Origin: Arctopsyche grandis
Taxonomy: Eukaryota > Arthropoda > Insecta > Trichoptera > Hydropsychidae
Direction of reading: 5' to 3'
DNA: 64,000 nucleotides
Assembly: GCF_051622035.1 (NCBI RefSeq)
Contig: NC_135355.1
Coordinates: 39,165,986 to 39,229,985, forward strand
Made by a program: the position numbers and the translations under genes. This document shows, one piece after another, positions 11,503-22,800 of the stretch (its first letter is position 1; each line of letters begins with the position of its first letter). A model generated the notes under the pieces. That model was not told the origin of the DNA. It did not search any database and saw only the letters and a program-made list of their open reading frames with translations.

Positions 11503-11729
11503 TGTGGTAGAGAATCCTGACAGATGACGCTGTTCAGGACCACGGTTGGGATGTGGCGGTTGAGGTGAAGACCAAACACGTGCGTTTTTAGTCATGCTGT
11601 TTATTAGACGATACGTGCGGAGGCTTAGCGACCAACCGCGCGGAGCACAGGTCCAATTGCGACTAACCGTTACATCTCTACCTCTTTTCATCCCCATACA
11701 TCAACCTTTCGTTCAATTCCAACCCTACA
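11503..11729 (-). mobile_element. Solo LTR fossil, second family (Ty3/gypsy-like)
   Basis: 227 bp bounded by TGTGGTAGAG and CCAACCCTACA, with TATA on both sides. It is the same family as 61692-61965, in opposite orientation. Confidence 0.75.
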
Positions 11730-11742
11730 TATACATATATAT

Positions 11743-12568
11743 GGGTCTACCTCACGGGACCGAAAGTGAAAAGCCCGAAAACGCAAATATCGGAAGGCAA
11801 AGATCGAAAATCGAAAGATCTTAAGTCGAAAGATAAAAAAAGGGTGCATGGTAAACGGTACTATTTATATATAATATATATGAGTAGCATGCCGAGAAAA
11901 CCAGTTTTAGCGTGAAGGGTGATCACGAGTGACCGATCTAGAGCGACCAGTTGTCCTGTGACCGGTTCACATTTGACTAGTAATCACCGAACCTTTTTAA
12001 ACATGGGATTAGCCGTTATCCATCACTGTCAAGCTTATATCAATACAAAGACAAAATATCACCGAAAATGATCCAGGGGGTGATTTTTGGGACTGGGTGC
12101 TGCAGGGATGGCTAGGCATGCTTGAATTTTTTTTTGCATGTATTACTAAAGAGTCTTGGATTCATTTAGGAATTACTTTTTCGGGGGGGGGGTGTATTAA
12201 AGTAAAAAATGAGTATCTATATGAATTTTAAGGGTGACCGTGAAAAAGTTGAAAATATTCGTTTATCATGCATACATATGAAAAACGGTTAGTATACTCG
12301 TATATATCAGTGGCGTGCGGTAAAAGTCTCTCCCCCCCGTACATCCTCACTTAATTTGCGCGAGCAAGATACAACAGGAACATGAGGAACAGGCTTTTCC
12401 TCACGTATCCTGCGCGCGCACATTAAACAAGGCTGTATGACCAAAAGAGAGATAATTTCAACGCATGCCACTCATATATTATTTTTTTTGATCTTTCGAT
12501 TTTCGATCTTTGCCTTCCGATATTGTGCTTTTTCGACCTTTTCACTTTCGGTGCCGTGAGGTAGACCC
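11743..12568. mobile_element. Foldback/TIR element with about 80-bp inverted ends
   Basis: Both ends begin GGGTCTACCTCACGG and continue through CGAAAGTGAAAAG to a GATCGAAAATCGAAAGATC motif, in inverted orientation. A smaller element starting CAGTGGCGTGCGG (about 12311-12471, ending ACGCATGCCACT) sits inside near the right arm and looks like a hAT-type MITE. A shortened relative of the whole element occurs at about 35434-35635. No clear target duplication, so the superfamily is unknown. Confidence 0.65.
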
Positions 12569-12879
12569 GAATTTTAACTATTTCTTTTAATCATTTTTTT
12601 ATTAATATATTTTTATCAATAAAATTATTAGTAAAATAATTTTAAAGGATAAACGAGTTTTTCAAATATCTTTCAATGTAAGGCAAACAACAAAACAAAA
12701 TATATTTGGAAGTTAACATTTCTTATCCTTGGAAAAATCGACGTAACAATATACCTAACATTGTCCTAAAAATATTCAATATTCTATTTTTGTTGGTTTA
12801 GTATTTTAATTCAAATTCATAATAACACATTAAACAACATGGATAGTCCCGTTCAATTCTAAGGGGGGGGGTCTACTCC

Positions 12880-13516
12880 CCCCCAAATGCCTATAGTACT
12901 TTTATAAATCTCTATCTATGAAACTTGAACTTATCCAAAGACGCTTTCTCCGACTGCTTTATAAGGAGCAATACGGGATTTACCCATATTTATTTCCTTC
13001 ACAATTCGTCATGGGTATGGTCGGCTACACTTCTCTTGACCACAGGAGGAGTGTTGCCCTCATCAAGTTCTTGTTTTCCATATTTAGAGGCTATATCTCC
13101 TGTCCGTCTATCCTGACTGAGTTGGACCTTCATGCTCCGGAGAGTGTGATATGGACCCGCCATCGTCCCCTTTTTCACACTCCTGGCTAGAACTGTGGCT
13201 TTTAGTTATTCTCCCATTCTCCGTTTCGTAAATTCACTGGATGGTGCTATTGACATTTGTCACATCTCTCTTCATTCTCTGCACCACTTCCCAAGTTACG
13301 GAAGTCGCGACCATTTAGAAAGGTTGACTTAGTTTATTTAATTATGAATTTATTAAGAATTTTTTTTTCTATGTAATATTTTATTTATTTATCTTTTCAT
13401 GTACTTTTTTCCTTTTGTCCTTTCTTAATCTTTTTAGCACACTCGTCGCTTTGGAGCAATCTGTTAGACGAATGTGCTTGATTAATTGATGTTGTATAAT
13501 AAAAAATAAAAAAAAA
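12880..13516 (+). mobile_element. LINE fragment related to lineage A (A2)
   Basis: The frame at 12918-13190 gives IQRRFLRLLYKEQYGIYPY, then GMVGYTSLDHRRSVALIKFL and CPSILTELDLHAPE, the same domain as lineage A but divergent. The 3' end has a stem-loop at 13436-13478 (arms AGCACACTCGTC/GACGAATGTGCT) and an A-rich AATAAAAAATAAA tail. Confidence 0.8.
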
Positions 13517-13861
13517 TACTCATTATCTTTAACTGACTCCTAGGATCGATTTCTATAAGTATAATTAAAAATTAAAATAAAAAAGAAGGAATTTGGTGAA
13601 GGAGGAGGAAGCATGTTATAAACATAAGAGATAGAAATTCTGTATTTCTAAAGTCACAACACACCATTGCAATGTATCCATAGTAACTATCGAACATACA
13701 CAACAAACGCTAGTATTGTAGCAGCTGTTTTCAATGTGAATAAAAATGAATATCATCAGGAAAGTATCATCACCTCAAGGGTAATCCATTGATATTTAAA
13801 TTAATTCTTAATACAGTACACAAAAGAATCCTGGTTACCTGTGCATTGTAGGAATCAAAGT
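13517..13861 (+). other. Upstream region of the AHI1-like gene
   Basis: No gene recognised. A possible splice acceptor (GTGCATTGTAG) lies 10 bp before the AHI1 start, so the gene may have a non-coding first exon in or before this stretch. Confidence 0.35.
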
Positions 13862-16800
13862 ATGTACTCGTCCCAGCGTCAGTTGTTCGACGATGATAAC
13901 ACATCAGACGATATAGTGGTTGGCACCATACACAATCTAAAACCGAAATCATTCGTCAACAACGCTTTTGAGATAGACGAAACCAAAGCTCCAGTGCAAG
14001 CATTCGTCGAAAGACAAGAATTGGAAATAATCGACGACGATGAAAACACGTCTTGCGACATACAGAAAATATCTAGCAGTTCAGACATTCAAGAGATGAT
14101 TCGAGACGCTTCCAAAAACGGAGGTCTTCCAGGGGTTCACAGACGCAAAACTAGAAAGCAGAAGCGGGGTTTGGATGTTGAGTCTAACTTGTCATCGCCT
14201 TCGATTTCCAATTCAAAAGTTAACATCGATTCTGACAGGAAATTTAGCATCAAACAAGCGTTGAAACCTTTGAATGTCTCTGACGATGAGTTGCTTGTCG
14301 GGAAGATCGCCGATTCAAATATCGAAAATACAGACGAGTCCTCAGAACTCTCTGTGAAGCGAAAAGCTAAATCGAAAAAGAAATCTAAACGCAAAGAGCG
14401 CGACTCGTCTCAAACTGAAGATTATGAAATGACACCTGTAAAGCATAATAAAACTAAGGAGAAACACACCAAAGGCGATCAAGACTCAAAAATCATTGGT
14501 AAAAATATAACACGCATTCTTGACTTTATATGCTATTTCAAAATTAACATCTTGACTTCAATTAAAATTAGATTCCACAGAAATTGAATTGACAATGCTT
14601 GGTATAAGTCTTCTTGCATATCTAGTAATTAAATGCATTCAAATTTACAACTTGAGATACTGATTTTCCGAATAGTTCAATTCAATTCAGTGGCGTAACT
14701 ACTGTGACGTAGGGGTATGCGGTACATGCGATCTCCAAATATTAATATATATATGTATGTATATAAAAAATAAATAAAAACAAAGTCTTAACACATAGGA
14801 TACCACGGGCTATTGCTAAAGAAACAGGCGTGCGGCGGGGAGAATTTGCGCTAATCTTTGCATAAAACTGTAACTGTTTAAAATGTCATATCTCTTTTAC
14901 CAGTAAACGTATAAAAGTGAAATTTGAAATGCAGTTTCGTATGGACTATCTTAAAATTTCGTAATTGTAAAATCAGTAAAAGTCAAACTGTGAGTCGCGT
15001 ACTAATAAAATAAATAATTAAAATGTGTATAAATATGGCAAATATACATATTTTATAAATAAACAAAAAAAATCTAGCAGCAGTGAACCTTTGTGTAACA
15101 AAAACAACAAATGTCGTTATTTGAAACCTATAAATACAATGCAGTCAGATGCAATTCCATATGCGCTTTGGAATTGCCGACATCCAACAAGGTTAATCCT
15201 CTTTCGTCATAAATAACAATATCAGTGAGAGAATTTTAGGACATCGGCAAAATCTAAGAGGAACATAAAACAGATGTGAGAAAAAAAAAAGGTCCCCCCA
15301 AAATGTGTTTATTACCTAGTGCAGTGGTTAGTAACCAGGAGTCAAGTGTAGGCAATAAATTACCGAAGAAATATAAAAGGGCACATAGTAAACAATGGTG
15401 ATATTTTCTTCAGAACATGAATATAAAAAAAATCAAACATATTTATTCAACTAAAAACACAAAAAAAGCACTCACCCAGCAAACTGCACCCCTTATGTAG
15501 ATATTCACATTTGATTGATTGGTAGATATTTACACAATATTTATTTAAAAGTTTCCTTTATATTATAATATATTATCGATAAACTCACTTTATGTATATT
15601 TTTATTATTTACACACACACACGTTATTTAAACACAATATGAAATTCGTACACTAATGAAATTTTATATCTAATATTTTTTTTTTGTATGGTAGTCTTGA
15701 TAACACTTTCCAACATGTAGTGGAATTTTACATTGTTTACACATAAAAGCACTCAGTTTACGAATTTTTAGTTTTGCACACACTCGACAATTACGTCTCA
15801 CTAATTTATTCGTTTTTTCATTAGTTATTTTCACTAATTCATGATCTTTTATGAAACCACGTAGTCTTTCGTTCGGATCAATGCTGGGAGTCCTCGTCAT
15901 GACAGAAGTTGAAGGTATATTGGAATGTGTGTCTGATGTACCTGGTGTATTGGAAATGTTACTCTGAAGCCATGCCTCTGCGACTTTCAGCATAAACTCT
16001 TGGAATTTCCAATTCGTCCCATTCAACTTTTTGTGGATATGATAAGCGTTCAAAATTCCGCAATGCATCAGATACATTGCGGCTTTCTTCGTCCACTTGA
16101 TGGTTTTCCGTGAAACGGGGTTGTACGATAGGTACTGATCCGCGAGATCGACTCCACCCATAAATTTATTATAGTCCATGATGCTGATTGGCTTCTTGAT
16201 GGGTTGATTTGTTTTCCTGTCGATTTTGCCAGTTTCTACAATTTGCGCCTGATGGATGGTTGAAATAATTCTGACGTCTCGTTTTTTGTTTGTCTTCCAA
16301 ATTTGAATCAATATATCCCCCTTTCTTCGATGTATTGATTCATGAATTTGTAAGCGGGCGTTTTTCAAAATTTGCGGTAAGCCACGATTTTTTCTAATAG
16401 TTCCGCATATTCTTGTTTTAGCTCCCAATAAATTGGTAGCTAAATTAACGCTATTGTAATAATTATCAGCGTAGACATTGTACCATTTATTTAAGTACGG
16501 AGATAACAAATCGGTGATAGTGTTATTCAAAGAAGTACCTACACCCGAATACAATTTGAAATTACAAATATAGCCACTTTTTGCTTCACATATCATCCTA
16601 TTTAGAATCCCGTACTTAACGATCTTCATAGGGTTATACACCTTGCATTTGAGGCGCCCCCTCCACGGTATCATGCCTTCGTCCAAAGACAGGTTTTGCG
16701 TCGGTGTGTACGTCTCTTGAAACTTTTTCGTGAAGTAGTCTATTATGTTTTGAATTTTAATTAGGCGATTTGGACTGCCGGTCGGAATCTTCTCATTGTC

Positions 16801-19800
16801 AGAAAAGTGGAGATACCTTAAAATCTGCTGAAATCTATTTCTGCTCATCGTCTTTCGAAAATATGGAGTTTCGATAAGAGGATTGGTGCTCCAATAGTCG
16901 CTGATGGAATTTTTTCTGACAATAGCCATTATCAGAACTAATCCGAACCATTTTTTTAGCTCGGGAACGAGAACATCTCTCCATTTTCGCGAGTGTGTGG
17001 AAGTTGGATATTTGATATTATTTTTGGCATAATATCGGTTTGTCTCCTCGGCTATAATACCAAATAAATCATCTCCAATGAAGAGTGAAGTCACGTCTCC
17101 CACGTTAGATGGATTATCAGGAAAAATGTTCAATCCTGGTAGTCCTTCAAAGCTGTTGAGATTTCTAGGAGGATCAAATTCGGACCAATCCAATGTCACA
17201 TCAGGGATACCTTCTTCTGAAGAATTTTCAGATTCTGACTGGTTGACACGTGGTTCTGAAGTTTCTGACTCAGAATCTCCACTTTCTTGGACATAAGCCT
17301 CATCGATGTCTTCTTCACCTTCGCTAGGAGGTTGAGAAAGTTGGTCTTCGAAAGTCTCGTCAAAAAATGAATCTTCTCTCTCAGCCATTTTATAACGATA
17401 ACACAAAACAGAAAACACGAAATTTCACAATAAAATCAGAGTTTTATAAAATAGTCACAAAAACACAAAATCCATTTATAACAATAACACAACAGAAAAC
17501 ACGAAATTTCACAATATAATCCAAAAGAGTTTCACAAAAACACAAAATCCAAAAAATAGAATCCAAAAAGCATCGAAAATCAAAATAGTCAAAGATATCA
17601 AATAGAACACGAAATCTAAAAAATAACGCGTATATTTATCGATAAACGTTTCCTCGTCACGGTCAGAAAAGGACTGAAATGATCTCGACCTTTCTGAAAA
17701 TATAGCACCCTTATTTTTTTCTACCTATATCTTTTCTACGAATTAGTAAATATGTCAATAGAAAAAAAATCTGTTATGCATATGTGAACATATGTGAGCT
17801 TTCGCTGGTTTCGAACCTCTGAAAAGGTCGATGACGATCTGTTCTATTATTTTTACAAGCCTCCTATACGCTTTAGTTAAATAAAATAAAATTTGAGACA
17901 TCTTCGGCATAACCAAAGAAATATTTTGTAAATTTAAAGAAATATTTGGTACATTTGCTATAGTCCAGTTTCTAACCTTCTGGATTTTTCAGTATCGACT
18001 ATTTTTAAATTATTTTAGTTAAATATCACCAACGACATCTTTTACTAAGCCCCGATATGAATAAATTACAAGAAATACGAGGTTCAACGTGTTTTTTCTT
18101 TATATGAAGTAGGAGTGACGCAACGCACAAATTTGTGCGCACGGTAGCCAGAGGAAGTTTTTCAAACGCACAAATTTGTGCGCACGGTATCCTGCGTGTT
18201 AATTGAATTTTTTTTCAATTGAAAACAGTTAGAAGTATGTATAAAAAAATCTACTTGTTCTGCGAACTTGAAATATTATTATGAATAAGTTTATAAAATG
18301 TCTTTAAAATATGTGATTGTATAATTTTCGAATTTACATACATATATGTAGGCTAAGAAGGACATTTAAAATTAGTAAGTTTATTTATTTCATTAAAAAA
18401 AATGGGGGGGGGGGGGGGGCATTTGGTAAATTTTTCTTGCGGGACAAATTTTTCTAGTTACGCCACTGATTCAATTCAAACTAATGTACAACTAATTGGA
18501 ATTGTTTTCTGAATTAGTTTAGATATCATTAAATTATGTCTATTTTTAATCTTTAACTTTTAAAAGTTCATTTGTACAGCTTCTCTTCATACTTTTCAGA
18601 AGATAATATGCACATTAAGTTAAAAAGTCAGCTTTTAATTGTTAACCTTTTATTTAAATAACTGTTTTACTATATTTTGATGTTAAGGGTAAAAATATTG
18701 ATTAAAATTATTAGTTTTCTTGAATAAAAATCTTCAATACATATTTTTAGATTTCATTTTCAATTGTAAATAGTAATTTCATCTTCATATTTCAGGTGTT
18801 CATATTGTAGGCAGTGAAGTTTTGGAAAAGCATTTATTTTTAAACAAGCCATTAGTAAGAGTGTACGTCGTGGATAACCAAACAGAGACTGTAATTTTTA
18901 CTGGAAATTCGATAGACAAATCTGCGGCTCAAACAAAACCATTTGATTTTCGTGAGAAATGGTAAGAATCATATGCGATGTGTTACAAAAATGTATTTAT
19001 TTTTTCATTACACTTGTAAATATTTTAATTGATCGATTCTCAACCTACATACATATGTATGTTATTTGGAGAAACTCTTTTATAATTTCTTAAAATCTCA
19101 GGGAAGCTCTCTTATAAACCATTGAGCATATTATGGGGGGCGAAAGGAATTAAATGACAGTATTGTTGTAAACATGTCTGTTAAATATGACGGGTGAAAA
19201 GTAAAGTAGTAGCCACCAACATGGTCGAATCGGTCCCAAATCGCAGAATGGCAACCTAAACTCGACCATGTCGTTGAGTCTTTGCAATATTATTATAGAA
19301 ATATGTACTTCTATTTTCATAGAGGAGTTTTCTTTCTTCAGTGAATCTTACTAACATTAAATTCTGGAAACCGTGGATATAGTTTTATGATTGAGAATTT
19401 CTATGTATATTTGATAACACTGTTCGACAAATGACGACTTTTTTATTGGTTCAGAGACGAGATATTACTTTTCTTATAGATATATGCCCAGTAAACACGA
19501 ATCTGGTAATAAAAAATGTTGATTGGCTCGAGATTCGGAGATATATGTGTTTTTCAAATAGCGCGATTTTTCTATATCTTCGTGTTGTTTTGTCGATGTC
19601 TCAAAATCTGTCAATTTCCTGTTCAAAATGAATATTGGAATCTATAGTCGGGTATTTTATCTTTCATTTGTATATTATCTTTCATAACTTTGCAGCTTTC
19701 AAATCTCTCTAAATAGTCGTCCAGTTCAAATCAAAAGTCAAAAGTACGTATTTTCACTTGCGATTTTTTATCACTATTAATATTATTTTATATTGAGTTT

Positions 19801-22800
19801 TTTCTGTTGAAACATGTTAATTGGGATAGTGTTCTAGCCATACTATTTTTTGTTTTCGTTTAAAAGGGTTAATTGGAAGTGTGCTGAATTTTAAATCGGT
19901 AAAATTGTGAGCTAAAAGCTCGTACTAGTATTTACACGAATCTGAATTGAATTAATAGGGATAATATATTAAATTGTCTTTATATGAGAATTAAATAAAA
20001 TTCCACTTAGAAAAATGTCGAATCTTGAGCCAATCAACATTTTTTATTACCAGATTTTACTATAAGAAAAGTCATATCTCGTCTCTGAACCATTTTTCGT
20101 GTCGAACAGTGTAATTGAGATACGTTCTACCTTGGATAGTAAAATTTGACGATTACATTTAAAATAACCTATGTACATATATACAAAATACATACATATT
20201 TATTATATATTCATTCTTTAAGCACGATAATTCCAAAATGGAATGAAATATTACTATTGGATAATACAATAATAGAAGATATGAAATTACTTAAAAATAT
20301 AATAATATTATTTGAGATTGTTGATGAAGTTCAAATGACCGATGAAACATCAGGTGTGTTTATATTTATTTACATAGAATATACTTGTGGAAAATAGTAG
20401 TGATTTATTTATTTATTAGAGCAGTTGATATTTTTTTTCTATATTTTAGGTACTAAATCTTTCGAGTCAGTGTCGTGGGCCTTCATCAAACCTTTAGGTC
20501 ATGATGGTTGTTCAAATATGAACAAAAAACTAAAATTACAACTGTACGAAATCGACCAGTCTCATAATAATAAGACCAACGTATACGAATGGTGGAAATC
20601 GAAACCTTGGAAGAAATATCCCAGCGTTTTAAACGTCATCGTGATGAGTTTGAAATGCAAAGACTATTCAGATAAGATAAACAGTATAAAACTGGCAATA
20701 ATGAGCAACAACAGAGACGAAGCAAACGTAAGAAGTAAAAAATATTTGACGAATTGCGAAAAAGTATATACTTTCGACAGTTTAAATATACAAAAAAGGT
20801 CTTCGGAAGAATGTGTCGAAATTCCCAATACAATCATTTCAACGCTAAACAACGCTGATGGAAATACTACGATTGTAAAGTTTAGCCCGTGCGGAAAATA
20901 CTTGGCATATTCTGCTTTAGAAAACGACAAATATGTTATAAATGTTTATAAGGTTTGTGAATGATTCTGATTTAATATTTTTCTGTGCCTCCCCCCCCCC
21001 CCATTTTTTCTCGAAAAAAGAAGTACATATTAAAAATATTATATATTATATAAACTTTATGCATATATACGTAGTATTTATTTTTACAAACGTTTCACTT
21101 ACGATTACAATTCAGGAAAAAATTTGCCTCTTATCCGTTCGTTTTCATACTTTGCAATATTGCTCATTTTGGTCGTCAATATAAGCAAATGGATCCTCCG
21201 CCATTACGATAGAGGTAAAATATCGTTTAATACGCGTTTGAAGTTTGCAAATTTGAAATCTGGGTGACATCTATGTAGTCTTTAGATACATAGATGGCGG
21301 TAGTAAAATAAAATTATTGGTATTTTTATTCAAAATAATAATTTATATATCTTAATTACAACATCAAGATGGTGACGAGCTTTTGAGAGGAGATGCACAA
21401 CTCGACTAAATCCATATTCATGTAAACGCCTTCCCAACCTTATTTAAAAAATATTTGGCACAAGTTCTTGATAAGGTCTCGATATCTGCCAACTATTTAA
21501 GCAGTTTTCACCATCTAGTATATTTTCACAACCTAGTATATTATCCGAAATGCAAACGTATATTCAGTTTGATGACAAATAAAACATTTGAGCACTTATA
21601 TCGATATTATTTAAATATAATTTTTTTATAATTTTATTTTGACTTTTTGATATTTATTTTATTTTATTTTTTTTTATTTTTTTATTTTACATATATACCA
21701 GGAAGGCCTTACAGGTAAATCCCAATGCGCCTTCCTGGCCAATTACAAATACAGCATTTTTATTATAAGTCGTTGAATTGCGAGACACTGAAAAAACTCG
21801 CAAATTAACGAGACATCTATGAATTGTACATAAATTTTTATTGTACATCAATCAAATTTTTCAAATAGTGGTGACATAGTAGGTAGGAAGGATTTTTAGC
21901 CAATTTTTTTTTCCGGGAACCGTTTCAACAATGAAATCAGAGAAAATTGGCAAACTCTGATAGGAAACGATCAACCTGGAGTCACAAATCCAGGTCTGAC
22001 CAACAGCATACTCTGAAAAATTCATTTTCATTCAGGGATAGAACCCGGCACCTTCTTGACGGTAAGCAGAAGCTTAACGTCCGAGCTATGCTGCTGGCTT
22101 TTTATATATATTTTTTAATTTTATTCCCCTGGGGCTCGTTATGCCTCCCCAAAAGAAGAATTTTGGTTTGTGCCTCCTTTGAGAGGGTCTGGGCCTCCCA
22201 AAGGGGTCATGTGGACCCATGTTGAGAAACGTTGTATTCGTTGGCCTTCATTTTACCAAAAGTACTTTATTTTACAAGTCTAATATTTCTCTATTAAAAC
22301 TGTAGAATAAACATAAACAATCTTAAAGAGTCTTAGCTCTAAATTAGTGCAATTATTTATTTTATTCACTATAAACTCACAGCCAGCAGCATAGCTCGAT
22401 TGTTAAGCTTCTGCTTAGTGTCGTGAGGTGCCGGGTTCGATCCCAGGGCCGGGCCTCGAGTGAAAATGAAATTTTCAGAGTATGCTGCTGGTTAGACCTG
22501 GATTTGTTGATCGTTTCCTATCAGAGTTTGCCAATTTTCTCTCTGATTTCATTGTTGAAACGGTTCCCGGTAAAAATTGGCCAAAATCCTTCCTATATAC
22601 GTATATACAATATGTTACCAATAATTTGTGTTTGATTAATGTGCAATCAATAAGTTTGTGTACGATTTGATAGATGTCTCATTGATTTGCGAGTTTTTCA
22701 GTGTCTCGTAATTCAGTTACTTATATAATGAATAAAAAAATGCTGCAATATTTGTAATTGGCCAGGAAGATGCATTGGGGTTGCCTGTAATGCCTTCCTG

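Larger units (their letters stand above)
14688..18468. mobile_element. Short hAT-type element split by a piggyBac insertion
   Basis: Ends are CAGTGGCGTAACTA and TAGTTACGCCACTG, with ATTCAATT duplicated exactly on both sides (14680-14687 and 18469-18476). Without the inner piggyBac it would be about 374 bp and non-coding. It lies in AHI1 intron 1. Confidence 0.9.

Noticed and set aside
13841-13861. Upstream start of the AHI1 frame
   Set aside because: The codon is GTG; the first ATG is at 13862.
17389-17418. Longer N-terminus for the piggyBac transposase
   Set aside because: The frame begins with GTG; ATG at 17388 gives a normal acidic N-terminus.
22383-22460. Possible tRNA gene
   Set aside because: Box B is good but box A is imperfect and there is no cloverleaf; three dispersed copies with a shared body show it is a SINE head.
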